A stretch of 12,265 nt of DNA from Flavobacteriales bacterium (lineage in GTDB: Bacteria > Bacteroidota > Bacteroidia > Flavobacteriales_D > Crocinitomicaceae): the NCBI GenBank assembly GCA_947496835.1, contig CANMFV010000015.1:1-12265 (forward strand), written 5' to 3'. The notes beneath the pieces were generated by a model. The model saw only the letters and a list, made by a program, of their open reading frames with translations. It made no database searches and was not told where the DNA came from. Shown in pieces: positions 1 to 7,400 of the stretch. Position 1 is the stretch's first letter; each line of letters starts with the position of its first letter. The translations under genes were made by a program, and so were the position numbers.

Positions 1-552
1 AAGGTTGACTTGGATTTGAATATTTCGTTCGCGTAACGCATCTACTTTCTTAAAAGCCCCAAAATAATAAGGATAGCGTTCGTAATGTGCGATAACGGGT
101 ACATAACCTGCAATTTGTAAATTAAAGAGTGCTTGTGCTTCGTACTGTGATGGACTCAAGAATCCAAATTCCATGAGTACATAGTTATTGCCAAAACTTA
201 AAATATCGTTGCGTTCTATAATTGGAAGGAAGGATTCGTCACAGTAATATTCAGCAGCAGCTTCGATCTCAATCTTCATCCCTAATCGTTCGATTTCCGC
301 ACGGACATCTGCTAGTCCACCAAGGATCGTTTTTGGAGTATTGGGGTGAACATCGTTTAAAATATGTGGCGTTGTCACCACTTTTCGGTAGCCTAATTGT
401 TCAAATTTCGCTAACATCGCAATGGTATGATCCATCGATGGAGACCCATCGTCAATTCCAGGAATCAAATGACTGTGCATATCAACCTCAAATTGACTTA
501 AATCAAATGTGGTATTAGATTTTGAACTGAAAAGATTTTTAAAAAAGCTCAT
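1..552 (-). CDS. CpsB/CapC/YwqE-type PHP-domain tyrosine-protein phosphatase, N-terminal part (cut by window edge)
   Basis: The reading frame opens at an ATG (550-552) and stays open for 184 codons to the window edge, so the C-terminus is missing. The N-terminal end after a short lysine/serine-rich leader reads DMHSHLIPGIDDGSPS (residues 24-39), the first metal-binding motif of the PHP phosphatases. TTPH (60-63), AAAEYY (98-103) and AHYERY (155-160) follow in the expected order and supply further metal ligands. Members of this family remove phosphate from the tyrosine-rich tail of bacterial tyrosine kinases that control capsule or exopolysaccharide chain length. A kinase/Wzc partner is not in view. 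It is the last visible gene of the - strand polysaccharide run. The start is only 5 bp from the 8-bp repeat array, so no conventional ribosome binding site fits upstream. Family assignment is firm; the substrate is inferred. Confidence 0.88.
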   Translation of the reverse strand, partial: MSFFKNLFSSKSNTTFDLSQFEVDMHSHLIPGIDDGSPSMDHTIAMLAKFEQLGYRKVVTTPHILNDVHPNTPKTILGGLADVRAEIERLGMKIEIEAAAEYYCDESFLPIIERNDILSFGNNYVLMEFGFLSPSQYEAQALFNLQIAGYVPVIAHYERYPYYFGAFKKVDALRERNIQIQVNL

Positions 553-556
553 AATA

Positions 557-676
557 ATTAGCACATTAGAAAATTAGCACATTAGCACATTAGGAAATTA
601 GCACATTAGGAAATTAACACATTAGCAAATTAGCACATTAGCAAATTAGCACATTAGAAAATTAGCCCATTAACGT
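557..676. repeat. 8-bp periodic array 1, consensus ATTAGCAC, 15 units
   Basis: Fifteen consecutive 8-bp units with unbroken phase start at 557, 565, 573 and so on to 669. The first four bases are ATTA in every unit. The last four vary among GCAC, GAAA, GGAA, GCAA, ACAC, GCCC and, in the last unit, ACGT. The array fills the gap between rfbB and the YwqE-type gene, and its final unit contains the rfbB stop codon (670-672). Because 8 is not a multiple of 3 and the units carry TAG or TAA on + and TAA on -, the array closes all six frames. Confidence 0.93.
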
Positions 677-1722
677 TTATTATACATCATCTCATAGTAA
701 TCCTGATACGCACCACTCGTCACTTTTTCCACCCAATCCTGATTTTCCAGGTACCAATCAACCGTTTTAGAAAGTCCCTCTTCAAAGGTAATGGATGGAG
801 TCCAGCCGAGTTCTTCTTCTAGTTTGGAAGCATCGATGGCATATCGCTTATCATGTCCAGCACGGTCTTTTACGTAGGTAATCAATTCTTCAGATTCTCC
901 TTTGTTTCGTCCTAATTTTTCATCCATCAATTGACAAAGAAACCGAACTAATTCGATGTTCGTCCATTCGTTAAGCCCACCAACATTATAGGATTCACCG
1001 ATTCTTCCTGTATGGAAAATGGTGTCAATTGCGCTCGCATGGTCTTCCACCCACAACCAATCACGGATATTATCTCCTAAGCCGTAAACAGGAAGTGGTT
1101 TCTTATGCTGAATGTTGCGAATCATCAAAGGAATCAACTTTTCTGGAAAGTGATGACTTCCGTAATTATTAGAACAATTCGACATTTTTATTGGTAATCC
1201 ATAGGTATGGTAAAATGCCATTACAAAATGATCTGAAGAAGCTTTCGAGGCTGAATATGGGCTTCTTGGGTCGTATGGGGTCTGTTCGGTGAATAAACCT
1301 TCATCTCCTAGGCTTCCATAAACTTCATCGGTTGAAACGTGGTGAAAAACGTGACCATCTGTTCCTTTCCATGCATCTTTTGCTGCTTGTAATAGATTTA
1401 CTGTACCAACGACATTTGTCATGACGAAGTCCATGGGGCCTTCGATTGAACGATCCACGTGTGATTCTGCTGCTAAATGAATGACATCTGTCACAGCGTA
1501 TTTCTGAAAAATTTCACGAATCGCCTTCGCATCTACAATATCCGCTCGTTCAAAACGGTAATTGGGGTGATTGGCTACATCCTTCAGGTTTTCTAAATTT
1601 CCTGCGTAGGTTAGTTTATCGACATTCACGATGAGGTAATTCGGATAGTTGGCCAAAAAGCGTCGAACGACGTGTGAACCAATGAATCCAGCTCCACCGG
1701 TAATGATGATTGTTTTTTTCAT
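670..1722 (-). CDS. rfbB: dTDP-glucose 4,6-dehydratase
   Basis: This is a 350-residue short-chain dehydrogenase/reductase of the extended class. It would convert dTDP-glucose to dTDP-4-keto-6-deoxyglucose with a tightly bound NAD+. Visible motifs are the NAD-binding TGGAGFIGSH (8-17), the catalytic T-D-E triad (131-133) inside STDEVYG, and the YSASK motif with Tyr156 and Lys160. Its length matches RfbB/RffG. The frame extends eight codons upstream to 1746, but I chose the ATG at 1722 because it puts the Rossmann strand at the N-terminus as in the family and leaves an 11-bp gap instead of an overlap with the upstream gene. No rfbA, rfbC or rfbD is visible, so the final deoxysugar (rhamnose, quinovosamine-type, or a 4-amino sugar) cannot be told. 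The stop codon lies in the last unit of the ATTAGCAC array. Confidence 0.94.
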   Translation of the reverse strand: MKKTIIITGGAGFIGSHVVRRFLANYPNYLIVNVDKLTYAGNLENLKDVANHPNYRFERADIVDAKAIREIFQKYAVTDVIHLAAESHVDRSIEGPMDFVMTNVVGTVNLLQAAKDAWKGTDGHVFHHVSTDEVYGSLGDEGLFTEQTPYDPRSPYSASKASSDHFVMAFYHTYGLPIKMSNCSNNYGSHHFPEKLIPLMIRNIQHKKPLPVYGLGDNIRDWLWVEDHASAIDTIFHTGRIGESYNVGGLNEWTNIELVRFLCQLMDEKLGRNKGESEELITYVKDRAGHDKRYAIDASKLEEELGWTPSITFEEGLSKTVDWYLENQDWVEKVTSGAYQDYYEMMYNKR

Positions 1723-1733
1723 TTGAATTGTTT

Positions 1734-3038
1734 TTACAGAGACCAATACGTTAAATCATTTATTTTCCCGCGGTAAATCCCTTTCACATCTACAAAAACA
1801 CCTTTTCCATCTTTCATTAATCCTTTGAAATAAGTTTCGTCGAATTGACAATATTCTCGGTGGTTAACGGCTAGAATAATGGCGTCGTAATCCGTACGAA
1901 TGTCATTAACCAGCCCAACACCATATTCATGTTCCATTTCGGACGAATCAGCATGAGGATCAATTACATCGACGTTAATTTGAAACGATTTCAATTCATT
2001 GACAACGTCAATTACCTTGGAATTACGGATGTCGCTCACATTTTCTTTAAACGTTGCACCCATCACCAAAACGTGTGCTTCTTGAATCATTTTTCCTTGT
2101 GCAATGATTTTTTTTGCCGTTTGTTTTCCAATATAGAATCCCATGGAATCATTCACGTATCGACCGGAATTAATCACCTTTGAATGGTAACCTAATTGCA
2201 TGGCTTTGTGCACCAAATAGTACGGATCGACACCAATACAATGTCCACCTACAAGACCTGGGTAAAATTTCAAGAAATTCCATTTTGTTCCTGCAGCTTC
2301 GAGAACATCGTATGTATTAATGCCCATTTTATTGAAGATAATTGAAAGTTCGTTCACCAAAGATATGTTGACATCACGCTGTGTATTCTCAACGATTTTC
2401 GCCGCTTCAGCAACTTTTATGCTTGTCGCACGGTGAACTCCTGCAGCTACTACTAATTCGTATGTTTTCGCAATTTGATCCAAAGATTCCTCGTCACAAC
2501 CAGAAACGATTTTAATGACATTTTGCAACGTGTGTTCTTTGTCTCCTGGATTAATGCGTTCAGGTGAATAACCAACTTTGAAATCCTCCGGGAATTTCAG
2601 ACCAGATTCTGCCTCTAAAATGGGAATGCAATCTTCTTCCGTACAACCTGGATAAACCGTAGATTCAAATACCACGTAATCTCCTTTTTTTAATACTTTC
2701 CCAACTGTACGACTTGCTCCTAGCAATGGTTTTAAGTCAGGAAGGTTTGTTTCATCGATGGGCGTTGGAACAGCGACAATGAAGAAATTTACATCGGCTA
2801 ATTCGTTGATATCCGCCGTAAACATAATGTCACGATTCTCAAAATCCGAAGCTTCCAATTCGCGACTTGGATCTTCTCCACGACGCATCATATCTACACG
2901 AGCTTGATTGATGTCAAATCCAACCACTTTCACGCGTTTAGCAAATTCCAACGCAATCGGTAATCCAACATAACCTAATCCGACCAATGCGAGTTTAGCT
3001 TCTTTCTTTATTAAATTTTCGTAAATCATGTATTTCAT
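1734..3038 (-). CDS. wbpA: UDP-N-acetylhexosamine 6-dehydrogenase, WbpA/TviB type
   Basis: This 434-residue protein belongs to the UDP-glucose/GDP-mannose dehydrogenase family. It has the Rossmann GLGYVGLP near residues 20-27, the central segment IKVAEAAKIVEN (207-218), and the catalytic-cysteine motif GGHCIGVDPYY with Cys267. GGHCIGVDPYY and the ENTQRDVNIS segment are hallmarks of enzymes acting on UDP-N-acetylhexosamines (WbpA, WbpO, TviB, WecC), unlike the GGSCFPKD motif of the UDP-glucose enzyme in this same window. It would oxidise C6 of UDP-GlcNAc twice to give UDP-GlcNAcA, the first step of the pathway completed by the wbpB-, wbpE- and wbpD-like genes. A second in-frame ATG three codons in (3029) is an equally possible start. 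UDP-ManNAc as substrate cannot be excluded from motifs, but the neighbours favour UDP-GlcNAc. Confidence 0.88.
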   Translation of the reverse strand: MKYMIYENLIKKEAKLALVGLGYVGLPIALEFAKRVKVVGFDINQARVDMMRRGEDPSRELEASDFENRDIMFTADINELADVNFFIVAVPTPIDETNLPDLKPLLGASRTVGKVLKKGDYVVFESTVYPGCTEEDCIPILEAESGLKFPEDFKVGYSPERINPGDKEHTLQNVIKIVSGCDEESLDQIAKTYELVVAAGVHRATSIKVAEAAKIVENTQRDVNISLVNELSIIFNKMGINTYDVLEAAGTKWNFLKFYPGLVGGHCIGVDPYYLVHKAMQLGYHSKVINSGRYVNDSMGFYIGKQTAKKIIAQGKMIQEAHVLVMGATFKENVSDIRNSKVIDVVNELKSFQINVDVIDPHADSSEMEHEYGVGLVNDIRTDYDAIILAVNHREYCQFDETYFKGLMKDGKGVFVDVKGIYRGKINDLTYWSL

Positions 3039-3070
3039 TTTTTATAGTCACTCCGCCGCAACGGAAACTC

Positions 3071-3200
3071 ATTAGCAAATTATGCAATTAGCACATTCGG
3101 CAATTAGCAAATTAGATAATATTAGCACATTAGCATATTAGATAATTAGCACATTAGCACATTAGCAAATTAACCCATTAACCCATTAACCCATTAACAT
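3071..3200. repeat. 8-bp periodic array 2, consensus ATTAGCAC with an ATTAACCC tract, 16 units
   Basis: Six units start at 3071, 3079, 3087, 3095, 3103 and 3111. After a 2-bp slip, ten more run from 3121 to 3200 in strict phase. The left end is the more degenerate (ATTATGCA and ATTCGGCA occur there). The right end holds three identical ATTAACCC units (3169-3192) followed by ATTAACAT. The array lies between the wbpB-like and wbpA-like genes, and its last three units include the stop and final codons of the wbpB-like gene. Shared unit and phase with the array at 557-676 mark them as the same repeat type. Confidence 0.92.
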
Positions 3201-4206
3201 CCCTCACCTTATAAATTCGCTCAATAATTTCCACCACTTTCATTCCTTCTAAAGCATTTGTCGTTGGTGATGTGCGTCCTTTCAATGAATCAATAACATT
3301 AGTGATGACGTAATTATGGTTAGCAGCAGATCCTTTGTATGGACCATAGTCGTTCCCCGGATTCGTTGGCGCTAACTCTGGCATTTCATAGTTCGTAATG
3401 TTACAAACCTCAACTTCGTTCATATATTGGCCGCCGATTTTAACCGAACCATTTTTTCCAATGATCGTCATGGATGATTCTAAATTTTGATTGGCAACCG
3501 ATGTAGAGTAATTCAACGAACCCATTCCACCATTTACAAAGTCAAAACTCACGAAACCAGAATCTTCGAAATCAGTAAAATCTTTGTGATTGAAGTCAGC
3601 AAATTTCCCTTGGATGTTATCAATGTCTCCAAATAACCAGTACATGATGTCTATGAAGTGACTGAATTGTGTGAACAAGGTTCCACCGTCTAAATCTCCG
3701 GTTCCTTTCCATCCGCCGGCTTTGTAGTAGCGTTCATCTCGGTTCCAATAACAGTTTAATTGAACCATGTAAATGTCACCCAATACCTTGCGGTCGATGA
3801 GATCTTTAATCCATACGGATGGTGGTGAATAGCGATTCTGCATGACGCAAAACACTTGTTTGGAAACTTGTAAAGATTTGTAAATGATGCGCTCGCAACT
3901 TTCTTTGGACAAACCCATTGGTTTTTCACAAACAACGTGTTTTTTGTGCTCCAGAGCCAATAACGCTTGCTCCGCATGTAAGCCGTTGGGTGTACACACA
4001 TTGATTACGTCAAATTCCAATCCGCTCGCAAATAATTCTTCCATAGTTGAAAAGAAAGGAACATCGAATTCTTGTGCTTGGCATTCTTCTTTACCGCGGA
4101 CATCAACCATTGCAACTAATTCACCTTCGGCATCGCGGCGAATCATCTCTGCATGACGTTTTCCTATGTGTCCAGCGCCGATAACGGCAAATTTAATTTT
4201 TGACAT
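3178..4206 (-). CDS. wbpB: Gfo/Idh/MocA-family UDP-GlcNAcA 3-dehydrogenase, WbpB/WlbA-like
   Basis: This 342-residue NAD(P)-dependent oxidoreductase shows the dinucleotide motif GAGHIGKRH (10-18), the family signature CEKP with catalytic Lys95, and a substrate-domain motif GGTLFTQFSHFID with His183 and Asp186. WbpB-type enzymes oxidise the C3 hydroxyl of UDP-GlcNAcA to a 3-keto sugar, the substrate of the WbpE-type aminotransferase encoded upstream in the same run. Specificity is inferred from the neighbours, since the fold alone covers many sugars. The final residues VNGLMG are encoded by ATTAACCC-type repeat units, and the first in-frame TAA falls in the third unit, so the C-terminus has probably been set by the repeat array. 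The 183-bp gap to the upstream wbpD-like gene holds palindromic repeats. Confidence 0.87.
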   Translation of the reverse strand: MSKIKFAVIGAGHIGKRHAEMIRRDAEGELVAMVDVRGKEECQAQEFDVPFFSTMEELFASGLEFDVINVCTPNGLHAEQALLALEHKKHVVCEKPMGLSKESCERIIYKSLQVSKQVFCVMQNRYSPPSVWIKDLIDRKVLGDIYMVQLNCYWNRDERYYKAGGWKGTGDLDGGTLFTQFSHFIDIMYWLFGDIDNIQGKFADFNHKDFTDFEDSGFVSFDFVNGGMGSLNYSTSVANQNLESSMTIIGKNGSVKIGGQYMNEVEVCNITNYEMPELAPTNPGNDYGPYKGSAANHNYVITNVIDSLKGRTSPTTNALEGMKVVEIIERIYKVRDVNGLMG

Positions 4207-4224
4207 ATTTTATTTTTAATCTGG

Positions 4225-4241
4225 GAAAACCTTTGGTTTTC
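4225..4241. other. Perfect 7-bp hairpin with 3-nt loop ahead of the wbpB-like gene
   Basis: GAAAACC (4225-4231) and GGTTTTC (4235-4241) are exact inverted copies around TTT. The hairpin would sit in the RNA about 19 nt before the wbpB-like start codon. No T-run follows on either strand, so it is not a normal intrinsic terminator. Its role is unknown, and short inverted repeats arise easily in AT-rich DNA. Confidence 0.4.
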
Positions 4242-4300
4242 TATTATTCATCTGCAATGCGCCAAAAAGCATGACTTGTGGCTGCGTTAACAATTAAACG

Positions 4301-4440
4301 TTGGGACATTCCCTGAACGATTCAATTTATATAATTATTCTTCATTTTCTTTTTGCACTGTTAGGGCATGCCTTAAACAATTCAATTTATCATTCATTAT
4401 CTCTTTGCACGATCAGGGCATGCCCTGATCCTGTCAAACG
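4301..4440. repeat. Three degenerate copies of a repeat with a GGGCATGCCC-type palindrome
   Basis: Three related units are centred near 4307, 4368 and 4420. The palindrome is perfect over 20 bp in the last (4411-4430, core CAGGGCATGCCCTG), has one G.T-type mismatch in the second (TTAGGGCATGCCTTAA), and is decayed in the first (GGGACATTCCC). AAC(G/A)ATTCAATTTAT recurs after the first two cores (4316-4330 and 4376-4390), and a CATT-rich stretch ending in TTTGCAC precedes the second and third. The spacing is about 52-61 bp. The third palindrome lies inside the 3' end of the wbpD-like gene. The core is shared with the 42-bp palindrome at 7396-7437. Confidence 0.8.
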
Positions 4441-4977
4441 ATACTTTTGACCACTTTCTGGGCACTCGGCTATATTATTCTCGTTAAAATTTAAACGGTG
4501 ACCATATTCGGACATCCATCCAATTTGACGTGCGGGATTTCCAACAACAAGCGCGTAATCTGGAACATGTTTGGTAACTACGGCCCCAGCACCAATAAAG
4601 GCGTATCGCCCGATGTCGTGACCACAAACGATTGTTGCATTTGCACCAATACTCGCTCCTTTTTTGACAATTGTTTGCAAGTAACTATCGCGGCGAATGA
4701 CTGCACTGCGTGGATTCATCACATTCGTAAAAACCATGGATGGCCCTAAGAATACGTCGTCCTCGCAAATGACACCCGTATAAATGGAAACGTTGTTTTG
4801 TATTTTGACGTTGTTCCCGAGAATAACCTCCGGTGAAACGACGACATTTTGTCCAATATTACATGAATTTCCGATGGTGCAATTGGGCATGATGTGTGAA
4901 AAATGCCAGATTTTGGTTCCTTCACCAATCTGACATCCTTCATCTATAACTGCTGTTTCGTGAGCGAAATATTTCAT
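4390..4977 (-). CDS. wbpD: UDP-2-acetamido-3-amino-2,3-dideoxy-glucuronate N-acetyltransferase, WbpD/WlbB-like
   Basis: This 195-residue protein is built from hexapeptide repeats (AVIDEG, CQIGEG, CTIGNS, CNIGQN, VILGNN, VKIQNN, ASIGAN and so on) typical of left-handed beta-helix acyltransferases, with a GNPARQIGW C-terminal turn (146-154). The order MKYFAHETAVIDEGCQIGEGT... and the FTNVMNPRSAV segment match the WbpD/WlbB group. That group acetylates the 3-amino group of the sugar made by the WbpE-type enzyme from acetyl-CoA, giving UDP-GlcNAc(3NAc)A. The start abuts the stop of the upstream decarboxylase gene with no gap (TAAATG on the coding strand), so they are probably translationally coupled. 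The last residues after the CPESGQKYRL segment (about 182-195) are encoded by palindromic repeat DNA and look like an added tail; SGHALI comes from the 20-bp palindrome itself. Confidence 0.88.
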   Translation of the reverse strand: MKYFAHETAVIDEGCQIGEGTKIWHFSHIMPNCTIGNSCNIGQNVVVSPEVILGNNVKIQNNVSIYTGVICEDDVFLGPSMVFTNVMNPRSAVIRRDSYLQTIVKKGASIGANATIVCGHDIGRYAFIGAGAVVTKHVPDYALVVGNPARQIGWMSEYGHRLNFNENNIAECPESGQKYRLTGSGHALIVQRDNE

Positions 4978-5964
4978 TTACTTCGAAATGTATTTATCAA
5001 AATTATTATGGTCCGTTTCCATTAATTCTTCTTTACTCAAACTTTGGAAATAAGCATACGTGAGTTTCAGTCCTTCACTACGGTCTATTTTCGGCTCCCA
5101 ATGAAGGATTTCACGTGCTTTAGTAATGTCTGGTTGACGCTGTTTGGGGTCATCTACGGGTAAATCCTTATAGATCACTTTTTGCGTTGTTCCAGTTAAG
5201 GCAATAATTTCCTCAGCGAATTGTGAAATAGTAATTTCGGACGGATTCCCAACATTCACGGGGTACGGATAGTCACTCATTAGTAAACGAACAATTCCTT
5301 CTACTAAGTCATCGACGTAGCAAAATGAACGTGTTTGAGATCCATCACCGAAAATGGTCAAATCTTCTCCACGCAATGCTTGACCAATAAATGCAGGAAG
5401 TACACGCCCATCATTCAGTCGCATACGTGGACCATAGGTATTGAAGATGCGAACAATACGCGTTTCCACACCATGAAAATTGTGGTAGGCCATCGTGATA
5501 GCTTCTTGGAAGCGTTTGGCTTCGTCGTAAACGCCACGTGGACCAACTGGATTTACATTCCCCCAATAGTCCTCTGTTTGTGGATGAACGGTTGGATCAC
5601 CATAAACCTCAGAAGTGGATGCAATGATCAATCGAGCTCCTTTTGCTTTTGCAAGACCGAGGCAATTGTGAATTCCTAAAGATCCTACTTTCAATGTTTG
5701 AATAGGGATTTTTAAATAATCTATCGGACTTGCAGGAGATGCAAAATGTAGAATGTAATCAAGTTCACCCGGTACATGAATAAACTTGGAAACATCGTGG
5801 TTGTAAAATTCAAATTGTTCCAAAGGGAACAAATGTTCAATGTTTTTTAGACGTCCAGTGATGAGGTTATCCATTGCAATGACATGGTAACCATCTTTGA
5901 TGAAACGATCACATAAATGGGATCCTAAAAAGCCGGCTGCACCGGTAATGAGAACACGTTTCAT
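4978..5964 (-). CDS. uxs: UDP-glucuronate decarboxylase (UDP-xylose synthase)
   Basis: This 328-residue extended short-chain dehydrogenase would convert UDP-glucuronate to UDP-xylose through a 4-keto intermediate, using bound NAD+. Motifs seen are TGAAGFLGSH (7-16), HFASPASPIDY (73-83), STSEVYGDP with catalytic Thr117/Ser118/Glu119, YDEAKR with Tyr146 and Lys150, and RIFNTYGPRM (172-181). FASPASP and YDEAKR distinguish decarboxylases of the UXS group from the epimerases. The start overlaps the stop of ugd by 4 bp (ATGA), so the enzyme that makes its substrate is coupled directly upstream. A bifunctional or 4-keto-pentose-releasing variant cannot be excluded from sequence alone. Confidence 0.93.
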   Translation of the reverse strand: MKRVLITGAAGFLGSHLCDRFIKDGYHVIAMDNLITGRLKNIEHLFPLEQFEFYNHDVSKFIHVPGELDYILHFASPASPIDYLKIPIQTLKVGSLGIHNCLGLAKAKGARLIIASTSEVYGDPTVHPQTEDYWGNVNPVGPRGVYDEAKRFQEAITMAYHNFHGVETRIVRIFNTYGPRMRLNDGRVLPAFIGQALRGEDLTIFGDGSQTRSFCYVDDLVEGIVRLLMSDYPYPVNVGNPSEITISQFAEEIIALTGTTQKVIYKDLPVDDPKQRQPDITKAREILHWEPKIDRSEGLKLTYAYFQSLSKEELMETDHNNFDKYISK

Positions 5965-7277
5965 TTTTTAACAAGGTTGCGACCAATGCTCGAATAATAG
6001 AATCCTTTTTCGTTCATTTCGTCCGTTTCATATAAGTTTCTTCCATCAAAGATAACCGCATCTTTCAAGCGATTTCTCATTTCTGAAAAATTTGGATTTC
6101 GGAAGACACTCCATTCCGTGCAAATCAATAAGGCATCTGCTTGATTTAATACGCTGTATTCATCCGTTGCAAAAGTGATTTTATCACCCAAAATACGCTG
6201 TACATTCGGCATCGCTTCTGGATCATAAGCACCTACGGTAGCACCTGCTTGAAGTAGTTCTTCAATCATATACAAAGCTGGAGCCTCACGAATGTCATCC
6301 GTATCCGGTTTAAAGGCTAAGCCCCAAATGGCAATGTGTTTTCCAGAAAGGTCACCTCGGAAGAAGTTCTTCATTTTTGGAAATAATTTTGTTTTTTGGT
6401 CTTGATTGACCTCCATTACCGCATTTAAAATTTTAAAGTCGTAATTATTTTCAATTCCTGATTTGGCTAAGGCTTGAACATCTTTCGGGAAACAAGACCC
6501 ACCATAACCAATTCCGGGAAACAAAAAACGTTTTCCAATTCGGTTGTCGGATCCAATACCGATGCGAACTTTGTCAACGTCGGCACCTACCAATTCACAG
6601 AAATTGGCAATTTCATTCATGAAGGTAATTTTTGTAGCTAAAAAAGCATTTGCAGCGTACTTGGTTAACTCTGCTGATTTCTCATCCATGAAATAGATCG
6701 GATTTCCTTGACGAACAAATGGTTTGTACAAGCTTTCCATAATCTTTCTTGCACGTTCATCTGATGTTCCAATCACCACGCGATCAGGTTTCATAAAGTC
6801 ACTGACAGCAAATCCCTCGCGTAAAAATTCTGGATTTGACACAACAGCGAATTCAACTTTAGCATGCTCTTTAATAGCATTCGTCACTTTTTCAGCAGTA
6901 CCAACAGGGACCGTACTTTTGTCTACAATTACTTTGTAGTCCGTCATGATTACACCAAGTTCCTTCGCAACACCAAGTATATAGGATAAATCCGCAGATC
7001 CATCTTCACCCGGAGGTGTTGGCAAAGCAAGGAAAATGATTTCTGCATCCTTGATTCCTTCTGAAAGATTAGTCGTGAACGTAAGACGTCCAGCCTTTAT
7101 GTTTCGTTCGAAAAGCACATCTAACTCTGGTTCATAAATTGGAATCTCTCCTTTCTGCATTTTCGCCACTTTGTTCGCATCGATGTCAATGCAAATGACA
7201 TTGTTTCCAGTTTCCGCAAAACAGGTTCCGGTGACTAATCCGACATATCCGGTGCCGACTACTGCTATGTTTGTCAT
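5961..7277 (-). CDS. ugd: UDP-glucose 6-dehydrogenase
   Basis: This 438-residue enzyme would oxidise UDP-glucose to UDP-glucuronate with two NAD+. The N-terminal Rossmann motif is VVGTGYVGL (6-14). DKSTVPVGT (119-127), NPEFLREG (148-155), ELTKYAANAFLATKI (203-217, with Lys206) and the catalytic motif GYGGSCFPKD with Cys262 and Asp266 follow at the family positions, and the C-terminal NAD-type domain contains GLAFKPDTDDIREAP. The motif set is that of Ugd/TuaD rather than of the UDP-HexNAc dehydrogenase at 1734-3038, so the window encodes two paralogous 6-dehydrogenases with different substrates. The start ATG is fixed by the Rossmann strand. The 162-bp gap upstream holds repeats and no recognisable TAnnTTTG promoter. 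Confidence 0.96.
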   Translation of the reverse strand: MTNIAVVGTGYVGLVTGTCFAETGNNVICIDIDANKVAKMQKGEIPIYEPELDVLFERNIKAGRLTFTTNLSEGIKDAEIIFLALPTPPGEDGSADLSYILGVAKELGVIMTDYKVIVDKSTVPVGTAEKVTNAIKEHAKVEFAVVSNPEFLREGFAVSDFMKPDRVVIGTSDERARKIMESLYKPFVRQGNPIYFMDEKSAELTKYAANAFLATKITFMNEIANFCELVGADVDKVRIGIGSDNRIGKRFLFPGIGYGGSCFPKDVQALAKSGIENNYDFKILNAVMEVNQDQKTKLFPKMKNFFRGDLSGKHIAIWGLAFKPDTDDIREAPALYMIEELLQAGATVGAYDPEAMPNVQRILGDKITFATDEYSVLNQADALLICTEWSVFRNPNFSEMRNRLKDAVIFDGRNLYETDEMNEKGFYYSSIGRNLVKK

Positions 7278-7325
7278 ATAACTATTTTTTTGTTTGGGTA
7301 TTTTTGTAAATGGGGTTTTTTATCT

Positions 7326-7400
7326 AATGGTTATTTTGTGGTGAATTGGTTTTTGTTCAATGGTTATTTGTGATGAATTGGTTTTTGTTTAACGGTTATT
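7326..7400. repeat. 32-33-bp tandem repeat, two full copies and one partial
   Basis: Copy 1 (7326-7358) and copy 2 (7359-7390) share AATGGTTATTT, a GTG(A/G)TGAATTGG segment and a TTTTTGTT tail, differing by one indel and a few bases. Copy 3 begins at 7391 (AACGGTTATTTGTAGG) and runs straight into the 42-bp palindrome, whose left arm reuses its TTATTTGT. A still more degenerate copy may lie at about 7290-7325 (GGGTATTTTTGTAAATGGGG). No gene overlaps. Confidence 0.82.

Noticed and set aside
222..518. 98-residue open frame on the + strand
   Set aside because: It lies antisense to the PHP phosphatase frame, which has all family motifs on the - strand; the + product resembles nothing I recognise.
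557..676. CRISPR-like or satellite array
   Set aside because: The unit is 8 bp with no unique spacers, far from CRISPR repeat-spacer geometry, and no cas genes are near.
3169..3200. Telomere-like TTAACCC repeat
   Set aside because: The ATTAACCC units are only three and grade into the ATTAGCAC array in the same 8-bp phase, inside an operon; this is a variant of the array, not a chromosome end.
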